Assembly: GCF_020685205.1 (NCBI RefSeq) | Contig: NZ_JAJERB010000009.1 | Location: 1-64,000 of the forward strand | From: Hymenobacter translucens | GTDB lineage: Bacteria; Bacteroidota; Bacteroidia; Cytophagales; Hymenobacteraceae | DNA: 64,000 bases | Reading direction: 5' to 3' | Shown here: piece by piece, positions 18,025 to 26,111 of the stretch | How the letters are laid out: every line of letters begins with the position of its first letter | How positions within the stretch are numbered: the stretch's first letter is position 1 | Position numbers and translations under genes: made by a program | Notes under the pieces: model-generated | Told to the model about the DNA's origin: nothing | Seen by the model: the letters and a program-made list of their open reading frames with translations, nothing else | Databases searched by the model: none

Positions 18025-19428
18025 ATGAGAATGAATGAGAACTTTGAGGACCGGGAAGAAGTGCTGAGCACTGTGCGTCGTTTCGAGCACATGCTGGAGC
18101 ACAACGAACCCGTCTTTTTCGACCTGGCCGATTTTGAAACCATCATTGACCACTATACCAATACCAGCCAGTACGATAAGGCCCTGCAGGCCTGTGAGGC
18201 CGCTATTGCGCAGTACCCGTTTTCAACTGAGATTCTGATTGACCGCTCCCAGGTGCTGGCCATGAAAGGCGAGTACACGGCCGCATCCCAGCAGATCGAG
18301 GACGTGGCCCAACTGGACCCCGACAACCCCGACGTGGCCGTCACCCGGGGCATCATCGCCACCCAGCGCACTGAGTTTGCCGAGGCCGTTGCCTACTTCA
18401 AGCAGGCCCTGGAGCGCGCCCCCGACCGCGACGACATCTACTTCAACCTGGCCCTGGCCTACCAGAGCTGGCAGAAGTTTAAGAGCGCGGCCAAGTACTA
18501 CAAGCAGAGCCTGCGCCTGAACCCCGACAACGAGGTGGCGGTGCAGGAGCTGCTCTACTGCCTGGAAGTAACCGAGCGGCTCGACAAAAACCTCGACTTC
18601 TTCCGGCACTTCACCGACGAAGACCCGTACTCGGTGATTGCCTGGTTTAACCTGGGCCAGGCGTATCATCGCGCCCTGAAGTACGACGAAGCCGTGGCGG
18701 CCTTTGAGTACGCCATCCTCATCGACCCCAAATTCTACGAGGCCCACGCGTTCCTGGCCAGCACCTACGTAAGCCAGGAAAAGTACCGCGAGGCCATTGA
18801 GGAGTTTCACCTCAGCTACGAGCCCGGCACCCCCACGGCCGAGGCCCTGTGCAACATCGGGGAGTGCCACGAGAAGCTGGCCGAGTGGGATGCGGCCCGC
18901 CGCAACTACCAGAAGGCCGTGGACCTGGACCCCGAGATGGACGAGGCCTGGTTTGGCATCGGAGTGGTGCTGAATGCCCAGGACAAGTGGTTTGAGGCCA
19001 TTCACTTCTTCCGCAAGGCCGTGGCCCTCTACAACGAGAGCGTGGAGTACTGGCTGGCCCTGGCTGCGGCCGAGTACCAGCTGGGCAACATCGTCAGCGC
19101 CATCGAGGCCTACGAGCAGGCCACCCAGGTGGCACCGGACAGCAAGGACGCCTGGCTGAACTGGAGCATCATTCTGTATGAGCAGGGCAACTTCGACGGG
19201 GCCATTGACCTGATGCGCAACGCGGTGGAGATTCAGCCCGCCGAGGCCGAGCTGCACTACCGGCTGTGTGCCTACCTGCTGGCCGCCGGCCGCTACCGCG
19301 AAGCCTACGAGAACCTGGAAAATGCCCTGGTACTCGACTTCGACAAGCACCGCCTGCTGTTCGAGTACTTCCCGGAGCTGGAGTCGCAGCGCGCCCTGGC
19401 CCGGCTGATTGACCAGTACCGGAAGTAG
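18025..19428 (+). CDS. Tetratricopeptide repeat protein
   Basis: 467 residues from ATG 18025 (ATG 18031 also fits); the frame is open further upstream, but that would overlap the epimerase. Residues ~45 to the end form consecutive TPR units with the Ala/Gly-8, Tyr-11, Ala-20 and Pro-32 pattern, for example KALQACEAAIAQYPFSTEIL and AVAYFKQALERAPDRDDIYF. There is no signal peptide, so it is probably a cytoplasmic scaffold. Its partner is unknown. The TAG stop opens element B. Confidence 0.88.
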   Translation: MRMNENFEDREEVLSTVRRFEHMLEHNEPVFFDLADFETIIDHYTNTSQYDKALQACEAAIAQYPFSTEILIDRSQVLAMKGEYTAASQQIEDVAQLDPDNPDVAVTRGIIATQRTEFAEAVAYFKQALERAPDRDDIYFNLALAYQSWQKFKSAAKYYKQSLRLNPDNEVAVQELLYCLEVTERLDKNLDFFRHFTDEDPYSVIAWFNLGQAYHRALKYDEAVAAFEYAILIDPKFYEAHAFLASTYVSQEKYREAIEEFHLSYEPGTPTAEALCNIGECHEKLAEWDAARRNYQKAVDLDPEMDEAWFGIGVVLNAQDKWFEAIHFFRKAVALYNESVEYWLALAAAEYQLGNIVSAIEAYEQATQVAPDSKDAWLNWSIILYEQGNFDGAIDLMRNAVEIQPAEAELHYRLCAYLLAAGRYREAYENLENALVLDFDKHRLLFEYFPELESQRALARLIDQYRK

Positions 19429-19641
19429 GGACTTGGGGTCTTGGATGGTTAGGGTCTTGGATTTTGTTCTGTACCTGTTCGTCAGGACGACATTCAGGGC
19501 CCTAAGTTCCCAAGACCCTTTTCGCATATATAGAATTCGGGCGTACTTTTGGCGCTCTGCCTTTTTGCGTTTGAAGCTGGTTGGACGACATCTGACACCC
19601 CAAGACCCCAACCATCCAGGACCCCAACCATCCAAGACCCC
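19426..19641 (+). repeat. Stop-codon-anchored inverted-repeat element B
   Basis: The left arm (19435-19462) and right arm (19614-19641) are reverse complements over 28 nt with two mismatches (core GGTCTTGGATGGTT). The right side has a tandem 15-nt unit (GACCCCAACCATCCA twice), and a further partial arm CTAAGTTCCCAAGACCC lies inside at 19502-19518. It fills nearly the whole TPR-comA gap. No coding sequence is evident. Confidence 0.75.
19544..19551 (+). promoter_or_regulatory. Possible -7 element within element B
   Basis: TACTTTTG matches TAnnTTTG about 95 nt before the comA-like ATG. No good -33 TTG is present. Confidence 0.35.
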
Positions 19642-19646
19642 GAAGA

Positions 19647-20477
19647 ATGAATTATCACCTCAATCAACTTCCCGAACGCACGCCCAAGCCGCGCGAGCAA
19701 GGCTTCACCATGGTCATGGACAAAGGCCTGAGCGTACGGGAAGTGGAAGACTTTCTGGAAGTAGGTGCCGAGTACACCGACATTGTCAAGCTGGGCTGGG
19801 CTACGTCCTACGTGGCCCCCAACCTGAAGCGCAAGCTGGAAGTCTACAAGGAGGCCGGCATTCCGGTGTACTTTGGGGGGACGCTGTTCGAGGCCTTCAT
19901 TATTCGCAATCAGTTCGACGACTACCGCCGCCTCCTGGGCGAGTTCGGCATGGAGTACGCCGAAGTGTCGGACGGCTCCATCGACCTGCAGCACGACCAG
20001 AAGCTGGAGTTTATCCGCACTCTGGCCCGGGACGTGAAGGTGCTGTCGGAAGTAGGCTCCAAGGATGCGGAAAAGATTATTCCGCCCTACAAGTGGATTT
20101 CACAGATGCAGACCGAGCTCGAAGCCGGCGCCATCAAGGTAATCGGCGAAGCCCGGGAGGCCGGCAACGTGGGCTTGTTCCGCAGCACCGGGGAGGTGCG
20201 TTCCGGTCTGGTGGAGGAAATCCTGACCAAGGTGCCCTTTGAAAAGATCCTCTGGGAAGCCCCGCAGAAGTCGCAGCAGGTGTGGTTTATCAAGATGCTG
20301 GGCGCCAACGTAAACCTGGGCAACATCGCGCCCAACGAAATCGTGAGCCTGGAAACCATCCGACTGGGTTTGCGCGGCGACACCTTCACCCATTTCCTCG
20401 ACATGGACGCGGTGGACGAGATGTTCCGGCCCGAAGTTAAAACCGGCAAGCCCGGTACCTCCATGCCTCGGGGCTAG
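19647..20477 (+). CDS. Phosphosulfolactate synthase homologue (ComA family)
   Basis: 276 residues, full length for the family. Recognisable segments are GFTMVMDKGLSVREVEDFL, DIVKLGWATSYV, GIPVYFGGTLFEAF, EVSDGSIDL and the TIM-barrel C-terminus VSLETIRLGLRGDTF. ComA adds sulfite to phosphoenolpyruvate to give phosphosulfolactate, the first step of coenzyme M synthesis in methanogens. Bacteroidota do not make coenzyme M. A role in sulfolactate, cysteate or sulfonolipid metabolism is an inference. No comB/comC-like gene is adjacent. A terminator follows. Confidence 0.85.
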   Translation: MNYHLNQLPERTPKPREQGFTMVMDKGLSVREVEDFLEVGAEYTDIVKLGWATSYVAPNLKRKLEVYKEAGIPVYFGGTLFEAFIIRNQFDDYRRLLGEFGMEYAEVSDGSIDLQHDQKLEFIRTLARDVKVLSEVGSKDAEKIIPPYKWISQMQTELEAGAIKVIGEAREAGNVGLFRSTGEVRSGLVEEILTKVPFEKILWEAPQKSQQVWFIKMLGANVNLGNIAPNEIVSLETIRLGLRGDTFTHFLDMDAVDEMFRPEVKTGKPGTSMPRG

Positions 20478-20503
20478 CCTTCCTCAACTACCCGGTTATC
20501 ACC

Positions 20504-20536
20504 AGAAAAGGGGTGCCCTGCGCGGCACCCCTTTCT
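20504..20536 (+). terminator. Intrinsic terminator
   Basis: AAAGGGGTGCC and GGCACCCCTTTCTT form a stem 27 nt after the comA-like stop. Confidence 0.85.
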
Positions 20537-20615
20537 TGTGATGATTAGCTTTCGGAGTTTGTATCTATAGATCATAATGTTTACCTTTTCCGACCTCCAA
20601 TCTATTTTGTTTGCT

Positions 20616-21446
20616 ATGAGAAGTCGTGATCGGGTCGGCCTGCTGATTTTTATTTCCCTTGGTTTCTCCTTGAAGGGCTGGAGCCAGGTAGTGCAGCCCT
20701 CAGGAGGGGCGGTAACGTCGCTGAGCTGGCAGTCGCCGGTCTGGGGCGCGTCCTCCTTTACCGAGAGCTCGTCGCTTGACCTGAACGCGGATGGCACCCC
20801 CGATCTTAGGTTTACCAATAATGTATTTGTGCCGCCGGGTGGAAGCTCGGCAACCACGCGCACCTTTACTGTAGCAGCTATGCAGAGCAGCGTAGAGGTG
20901 GCCTGCGACTCCGTAGAGTTCGACAGCGCCAAGCGGTACCAGGCAGGGCAGACCATTCGGAGGGGCGCCAGCTGGCAGCCCAGCGGCTACGTCGACTACG
21001 TGGTGCAAGGCAACGGCGGTACCGGCGGCCGGGGCTTCTTCCGCGACGGGGTGGCCGGGGCCGTAGTGGCTCGCCTGCAGGTAGCCGGGCAGTGGCAGTA
21101 CTGGTGGGTGCAGGTAGAGCCGCGCTATGCGGCCCAGGGCACTCAGTACCGCCGCCTCGTTAGCTTCGGACAATCACCCGCTCCGTTGCTGGCCACGGCC
21201 GGCTCCCGCAACACGCTTGCGGCCACCATTTATCCTAACCCCGCTTCGTCGGCCTGGTCGGTGCGCGTACCGGGCGGAAGCGCCTACCAGCTGCTGGATA
21301 ACCTGGGCCGGGTAGTTGGTACCGGGAAGATCAGTGAATCAACGGAAACGATGGTACCAGCTGCTTCTTTGCCGGCGGGCGTCTATTACCTGGAGCTGCG
21401 CAACGGAGCCGGCCAACCGACGCGTCTGCGCCTGCTCCGGCAATAG
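20616..21446 (+). CDS. Secreted protein of unknown function with T9SS sorting domain
   Basis: 276 residues from ATG 20616, where the signal peptide begins (VGLLIFISLGFSLKGWSQ); the frame is open upstream to 20577. Residues ~22-190 are a beta-rich region of unknown function (LDLNADGTPDLRF looks like a short Ca-binding turn). Residues ~200-276 are a type A T9SS sorting domain (IYPNPASSAW, LDNLGRVVG, GVYYLELRNG). It is separated by 33 nt from the M23 peptidase gene that follows, so the two are probably one transcript. Function is not recognised. Confidence 0.75.
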   Translation: MRSRDRVGLLIFISLGFSLKGWSQVVQPSGGAVTSLSWQSPVWGASSFTESSSLDLNADGTPDLRFTNNVFVPPGGSSATTRTFTVAAMQSSVEVACDSVEFDSAKRYQAGQTIRRGASWQPSGYVDYVVQGNGGTGGRGFFRDGVAGAVVARLQVAGQWQYWWVQVEPRYAAQGTQYRRLVSFGQSPAPLLATAGSRNTLAATIYPNPASSAWSVRVPGGSAYQLLDNLGRVVGTGKISESTETMVPAASLPAGVYYLELRNGAGQPTRLRLLRQ

Positions 21447-21479
21447 CGCAGCTTTGCTTGACTCTTACAATACAGTACC

Positions 21480-22868
21480 ATGAGGAGTGCCTACCCGCTG
21501 CTTGGCGTTATGCTGAGCGCTATTACTGTTTCGGCTCAGGACCAGCCGCCCATCGGGGGCGGAAGCTACCAGCCAGCTCCCACCGAATGCGTAAGTGCCG
21601 CTCAGCGCCAGCAGATTGAGGCGCAGATTGCCGCCAACCAGCAGCAGCTCCGGCAGCGGGGCATCCTGCCCGCCATCAGCGCCGCTCAGCCCGCGCAGGT
21701 AGCGCTGAACTGGCCCCTGCGCCAGGCTCCCGGCTACGACTACAACAGCTATTACGGCATCAGCAACTACGTCGACCATAACCGGGGCTTTCCGAATGCC
21801 CTGCTCGACTGGAACTGCGGCAGCCGCACCTACGACACGGCCGGGGGCTACAACCACGCCGGAATGGACATCTTCCTGTGGCCCTTCGACATGAACATGA
21901 TGGCCCGGGGGCAGGCGCAGATTGTGGCGGCGGCTCCGGGCGTAATCGTGGGCCGGTACGATGGCAACCCGGATCAGAACTGCGCCATGTCGAACGCCAA
22001 CTGGAACGCCGTCTATGTGCAGCAGGCCGATGGCTCGGTGGCCTGGTACGGGCACATGAAAATCAACTCGCTTACCACCAAGCCCGTGGGCGCTTCCGTC
22101 GTAGCGGGTGAAGTGCTGGGTCTGGTGGGCTCATCCGGCAGCTCTACCGGCCCCCACCTGCACTTCGAGCTGCACAGCGCTTCCGGTACCATCATTGACC
22201 CGTACGCGGGCAGCTGCAACGCCACTACCGCCAGCAGCTGGTGGGCTACGCCCCGCCCGTATTACGAATCGGCCGTCAATACGCTGATGACCCACGGCGC
22301 CCCGCCGGTTTTTAACGCTTGTCCGGCCCCGCATACGCCCAACGAGAAGCAGGCCTTCATGCCCGGGGAGCTGGTGTACACGGCCGCTTACTACCACGAC
22401 CAGCGGGCGGGGCAGGTTACGCGCTACACCATCTACCAGCCCAACAACACCGTCTACTCCACCTGGACGCACAGCATGACCCCGGCGCACTACGCGGCTT
22501 CCTACTGGTACTGGAGCTTCCGCCTGCCCGCCACTGCTGCCACCGGAACATGGCGGTTCGAGGCGCAGTACGAAGGCGCCACCACCGCGCGCTCCTTCAC
22601 GGTGGGCGTACTGAAAGCCGGCGCGGCTGCCCCGGCCGCGCAGTACAGCCTGTACCCCAATCCGGCCGAGGGTAGCGTGCAGCTGACCGGCCCCCTGCCC
22701 GTGCAGCGCGTAGAGGTGCTGAACAGCCTGGGCCAGACGGTTCGTACGCTCGACAACGTGACCAGCCCCCAGCTGAACCTTCATGGCCTGGCTTCCAATC
22801 AGCTGTACCTGGTACGCCTGCGCCGGGCCGATGGCAGCACCGAGCAGCACCGCGTTCAGTTGAAATAG
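21480..22868 (+). CDS. M23 family metallopeptidase with T9SS sorting domain
   Basis: 462 residues with a signal peptide (ends TVSAQ). The LytM/M23 domain covers ~85-245. Zinc ligands are visible: His126 and Asp130 in NHAGMDIF, and the HxH motif His226-Leu-His228 in GPHLHFELH, with an additional His192 in YGHMKIN. A beta-sandwich region (~275-375) and a T9SS type A sorting domain (YPNPAEGS, LNSLGQTVR) follow. M23 enzymes cut glycine-containing or peptidoglycan cross-bridge peptides. Export via T9SS suggests action outside the cell, perhaps against other bacteria, which is inference. Confidence 0.9.
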   Translation: MRSAYPLLGVMLSAITVSAQDQPPIGGGSYQPAPTECVSAAQRQQIEAQIAANQQQLRQRGILPAISAAQPAQVALNWPLRQAPGYDYNSYYGISNYVDHNRGFPNALLDWNCGSRTYDTAGGYNHAGMDIFLWPFDMNMMARGQAQIVAAAPGVIVGRYDGNPDQNCAMSNANWNAVYVQQADGSVAWYGHMKINSLTTKPVGASVVAGEVLGLVGSSGSSTGPHLHFELHSASGTIIDPYAGSCNATTASSWWATPRPYYESAVNTLMTHGAPPVFNACPAPHTPNEKQAFMPGELVYTAAYYHDQRAGQVTRYTIYQPNNTVYSTWTHSMTPAHYAASYWYWSFRLPATAATGTWRFEAQYEGATTARSFTVGVLKAGAAAPAAQYSLYPNPAEGSVQLTGPLPVQRVEVLNSLGQTVRTLDNVTSPQLNLHGLASNQLYLVRLRRADGSTEQHRVQLK

Positions 22869-22924
22869 CCGGTATCCGTGGGCCGGACCGGCCGAAGCGC
22901 AACCATACACCCTAAATCAAGTTT

Positions 22925-22953
22925 AAAAAGCAGGCTGTTCCGCCTGCTTTTTT
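22925..22953 (+). terminator. Intrinsic terminator
   Basis: AAAAAGCAGGC and GCCTGCTTTTTT form a stem after the M23 gene. It also rules out the longer open frame as the start of the next gene. Confidence 0.88.
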
Positions 22954-22961
22954 GTTGCTGC

Positions 22962-24281
22962 ATGGTTAAGCTTCTGTTGTCCGCTCCCGTCCTGGCTTTG
23001 CTGCTCACGGTCTGCAACCCCCGCAACCAGCCTGCCGCCGGGCCTGGCGCCACTGTGCCGACAGCGGTAGGCCCGGCGGCTCTGCCTGCGCCCGGCGCTA
23101 CCAAATCGGCTATTCACTTCAGTAAGGTGATTGGCTGGCCCGCCGGCCGTACCCCGGTAGCCCCGGCGGGCTTCCACGTGAACGAGTACGCCGCCGACCT
23201 GCAGAGCCCCCGCTGGCTGTATGCCGGCCCGAACGGCGACGTATTCGTGGCGGAGTCAAACACGCTGCCCTCGTCCTTCCTGACAAAGGTGGTGGCGGCC
23301 CTCAACCTGGAAAAGTCGGGAATGCTGAAGTCGACCAGCGCCAACCGAATCACCCTGCTACGTGATGCCGACGGGGACGGCACCCCCGAGCTCAGACAGC
23401 CCTTCCTGACGGGTCTGAGCCAGCCCCTGGGCATGCTGATACTGGGCGGCTACTTCTACGTGGCTAATACCGATGGCGTGGTGCGCTACCCCTACCAGCC
23501 GGGGCAGACCAAGATCAGCGGAGCCGGCGAGAAAATCCTGACGCTGCCGGCCGGGGGCTACAACAACCACTGGACCCGCAACCTGCTGGCTTCACCCGAT
23601 GGCCGTAAAATCTACGTGTCGGTGGGCTCGGGGAGCAACGTGATGGAGCACGGAGCCGAAAACGAGCTGCGCCGGGCCAACATCATCGAAATAAACCCCG
23701 ATGGCACCGAAGAGCGGATCTACGCCAGCGGCCTGCGCAACCCCGTGGGCATGGCCTGGGCTCCCGGCACCACGACGCTGTGGACGGCCGTGAACGAGCG
23801 GGATAAGCTGGGCGACGAGCTGGTGCCCGATTACCTGACCAGCGTGCAGCCCGGCGGATTTTACGGCTGGCCCTATGCCTACTTTGGCGCCCACGAAGAC
23901 CCCCGCCGCCAGGGCGAGCGGCCTGACCTGGTCCAGAAAACCCTGGTGCCTGACGTGCCGCTCGGGGCCCACACGGCTTCGCTGGGACTGGCATTCTACG
24001 ATAAAATGGCATTCCCGGCCCGGTACCGCAATGGAGCATTTATCGGGCAGCACGGGTCGTGGAACCGCGCCACTTTTTCGGGCTACAAGGTGGTGTTTGT
24101 GCCATTTGCCAATGGCCGGCCTACTGGTCCGCCCGAGGATTTTCTCACTGGCTTCCTGGTCGGTAACGACACCCGGGAGGCGTACGGCCGGCCCGTGGGT
24201 GTACTTACGCTGCCCGACGGCGCCCTGCTGGTGGCTGACGATGCCGGCAACAAGGTGTGGCGCGTAGCGGCTACGCGGTAA
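22962..24281 (+). CDS. PQQ-dependent sorbosone dehydrogenase-like protein, probably membrane-anchored
   Basis: 439 residues from ATG 22962; the frame continues upstream but through the terminator. A hydrophobic leader ends at LLTVC (Cys18), a weak lipobox with Val at -1. The propeller shows PRWLYAGPNGDVFVAES, the sorbosone-dehydrogenase segment NNHWTRNLLASPDGRKIYVSVGSGSN, GLRNPVGMAW and HGSWNR. The family oxidises sugars using PQQ, but many members lack proven activity. The 574-1971 protein has the same fold class with a T9SS tail instead, so two export routes are used for related enzymes. Confidence 0.83.
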   Translation: MVKLLLSAPVLALLLTVCNPRNQPAAGPGATVPTAVGPAALPAPGATKSAIHFSKVIGWPAGRTPVAPAGFHVNEYAADLQSPRWLYAGPNGDVFVAESNTLPSSFLTKVVAALNLEKSGMLKSTSANRITLLRDADGDGTPELRQPFLTGLSQPLGMLILGGYFYVANTDGVVRYPYQPGQTKISGAGEKILTLPAGGYNNHWTRNLLASPDGRKIYVSVGSGSNVMEHGAENELRRANIIEINPDGTEERIYASGLRNPVGMAWAPGTTTLWTAVNERDKLGDELVPDYLTSVQPGGFYGWPYAYFGAHEDPRRQGERPDLVQKTLVPDVPLGAHTASLGLAFYDKMAFPARYRNGAFIGQHGSWNRATFSGYKVVFVPFANGRPTGPPEDFLTGFLVGNDTREAYGRPVGVLTLPDGALLVADDAGNKVWRVAATR

Positions 24282-24359
24282 GAAAGCCGGTCTTCCGGCG
24301 GATAGCTCGTGCGCAGGGTCCTCGCTGTATCGCCCGGGGAAATGCGTACTTTCGGGTCG

Positions 24360-24390
24360 GCCGAACCGGGCTTTGGTAGCCCGGTTCGGC
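24360..24390 (+). terminator. Hairpin, possible terminator
   Basis: 13-bp perfect stem GCCGAACCGGGCT / AGCCCGGTTCGGC with a 5-nt loop, followed by only a weak T stretch. Sits between the dehydrogenase and dedA. Confidence 0.5.
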
Positions 24391-24488
24391 TCTGACTTTG
24401 CTCTTGGCTGCGGCCCTTTCGCGGCGGGCTGCTTTCTTTGTGCCTTCAATGGAGTCCGGCTCCGATTCTTTTTCCTCAATTGCCTTTC

Positions 24489-25160
24489 ATGGACCTTATC
24501 AAGCAATTCTTTGACCTGGTCCTGCACCTCGACAAAACCCTGATCAATGTGGTGCAGGAGTATGGGACGCTGACGTACCTTATCCTGTTTCTGATTGTAT
24601 TTGCCGAAACCGGAATCGTCATTTTCCCTTTCCTACCCGGCGACTCCCTGCTGTTTGTGGCCGGCACCCTGGCCGCTCAGCCCGCTGCTCCCGGCTCGCC
24701 CGACACCCTGCTCAATATCTGGTACCTGATGCCGCTGCTGTTCACGGCTGCTTTTATCGGGGACAACCTGAACTACTTTGTGGGGGACTTTCTCGGGCCC
24801 CGGGTTTTCCGCGAAGACTTCCGATTCCTGAAGCGCAAATACCTGGAGCAAACCCAGGCGTTCTACGCCAAGCACGGCGGCAAGACGATCATCATGGCCC
24901 GCTTCATCCCCATCGTGCGCACGTTTGCGCCGTTTGTAGCCGGCGTCGGCACTATGAAGTACAGCTACTTTATCGGCTACAGCATTGCCGGGGCGCTGCT
25001 CTGGGTTATTTCCCTGACCATGGCCGGCTTCCTGTTCGGCAACATCCCCATCATCCGCGACAACTTCACGTTGGTTATCTACGGCATCATCCTGCTTTCG
25101 GTGCTGCCCCCGCTGGTGCAGTTTCTGCGGGAGAAATTTGCCCCCAAACGCACGGTCTAG
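24489..25160 (+). CDS. DedA family membrane protein
   Basis: 223 residues from ATG 24489. The family hallmarks are FAETGIVIFPFLPGDSLLF, GDNLNYFVGDFLG, the conserved arginine segment FIPIVRTFAPFVAGVG and a C-terminal TM pair. About 4-5 membrane segments are visible. DedA/SNARE-associated proteins are now linked to lipid-carrier (undecaprenyl phosphate or phospholipid) flipping, which is known for relatives and only inferred here. The start is chosen because the amphipathic helix MDLIKQFFDLVLHLD is typical of the family. Confidence 0.9.
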   Translation: MDLIKQFFDLVLHLDKTLINVVQEYGTLTYLILFLIVFAETGIVIFPFLPGDSLLFVAGTLAAQPAAPGSPDTLLNIWYLMPLLFTAAFIGDNLNYFVGDFLGPRVFREDFRFLKRKYLEQTQAFYAKHGGKTIIMARFIPIVRTFAPFVAGVGTMKYSYFIGYSIAGALLWVISLTMAGFLFGNIPIIRDNFTLVIYGIILLSVLPPLVQFLREKFAPKRTV

Positions 25161-25175
25161 TGTTGAGCTAGCCAT

Positions 25176-25215
25176 AAAAAAACGACCCGGCGCCTTGGCC
25201 CCGGGTCGTTTTTTT
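25176..25215 (+). terminator. Intrinsic terminator
   Basis: AAAAAAACGACCCGG and CCGGGTCGTTTTTTT form a strong hairpin 16 nt after dedA. Confidence 0.9.
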
Positions 25216-25254
25216 GTTGCTTAGGGGTAAAATTCAAATTGCCGGAATGCGGAT

Positions 25255-25998
25255 ATGAGAGAATATGGGCTTATCGGGGCGGCATTAGGCCACTCGTTTT
25301 CGCAGACCTACTTCACCCAGAAGTTTCAAAGCCTGGGCATCGACGACTGCCGCTATGAGCTGTTTGAGCTGAGCAACATCACGGAGCTGCCAGCGCTGGT
25401 GGCTCAGCGTCCCCAGCTGGCCGGGCTTAACGTGACGATTCCCTACAAGGAGCAGGTCTGGCCGTTTCTGGATGAGGTAGCGCCGTCCGCCGCCCGGGTG
25501 GGGGCCGTCAACGTGATTGAGTTTACCTTCGACGGACGCCTGGTGGGGCATAATACCGACTACATTGGCTTTCGGGACTCGATCCGCACGTTTTACTCCC
25601 ACGCCGGCGACCATGCCGGGGCGCTGGTACTGGGTACGGGCGGCTCCTCGAAGGCGGTGGAAGTGGCACTGCGGGAGTTGGGCATCCGTGCCTGGCTGGT
25701 GTCGCGCAATCCTCTGGCTCAGGCTCTCACGTACGCCGAGCTCACGCCGGATCTGATCCGGGCCCATCCGCTGATTATCAATACCACGCCGCTCGGCATG
25801 TTCCCGAAGGTAGACGAATGCCCGCCGATTCCTTACGAGGCCCTTACGCCCGGCCACTACCTCTACGACGTCATCTACAATCCCAGCGAAACCAGCTTCA
25901 TGGCCAAAGGCCGCGAGGCCGGTGCCCAAACCAAGAACGGCTTCGAAATGCTCTGCCTGCAGGCCGAAGCCTCGTGGCGGATATGGAATAGGGCTTAG
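25255..25998 (+). CDS. aroE: Shikimate dehydrogenase
   Basis: 247 residues, slightly shorter than the ~270 of E. coli AroE but with all core motifs. Shikimate-binding GHSFSQTYF, catalytic Lys65 in NVTIPYKEQ and Asp102 in HNTDYIGF, then the NADP-binding GTGGSSKAV. It reduces 3-dehydroshikimate to shikimate in aromatic amino acid synthesis. A compact NADP domain is common in Bacteroidota. The TAG stop lies within the left arm of element C. Confidence 0.93.
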   Translation: MREYGLIGAALGHSFSQTYFTQKFQSLGIDDCRYELFELSNITELPALVAQRPQLAGLNVTIPYKEQVWPFLDEVAPSAARVGAVNVIEFTFDGRLVGHNTDYIGFRDSIRTFYSHAGDHAGALVLGTGGSSKAVEVALRELGIRAWLVSRNPLAQALTYAELTPDLIRAHPLIINTTPLGMFPKVDECPPIPYEALTPGHYLYDVIYNPSETSFMAKGREAGAQTKNGFEMLCLQAEASWRIWNRA

Positions 25999-26111
25999 GG
26001 ACTTCGGTCTCAGGACTTAGTGCAGACGGCCAACAAGAAAAAGAAAAGGGCCCGCAACCGAAGGTACGGGCCCTTTTCATGTAACCTGACGTCAGCAGCC
26101 CCTAAGCCCTA
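25989..26111. repeat. Inverted-repeat element C spanning both convergent stop codons
   Basis: TAGGGCTTAGGG (25989-26000) and CCCTAAGCCCTA (26100-26111) are perfect 12-nt inverted repeats. The left arm holds the aroE stop and the right arm the stop of the receptor gene on the other strand. The interior contains the shared terminator. Confidence 0.65.
26043..26079. terminator. Bidirectional intrinsic terminator
   Basis: GAAAAGGGCCCG and CGGGCCCTTTTC form a stem between the convergent aroE and receptor genes. Confidence 0.85.

Noticed and set aside
18223-19635. 470-residue frame opposite the TPR gene
   Set aside because: Antisense of TPR coding sequence; no family similarity, and it runs through repeat element B.
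22878-22961. N-terminal extension of the sorbosone dehydrogenase
   Set aside because: It would pass through the intrinsic terminator hairpin and precedes the signal peptide.
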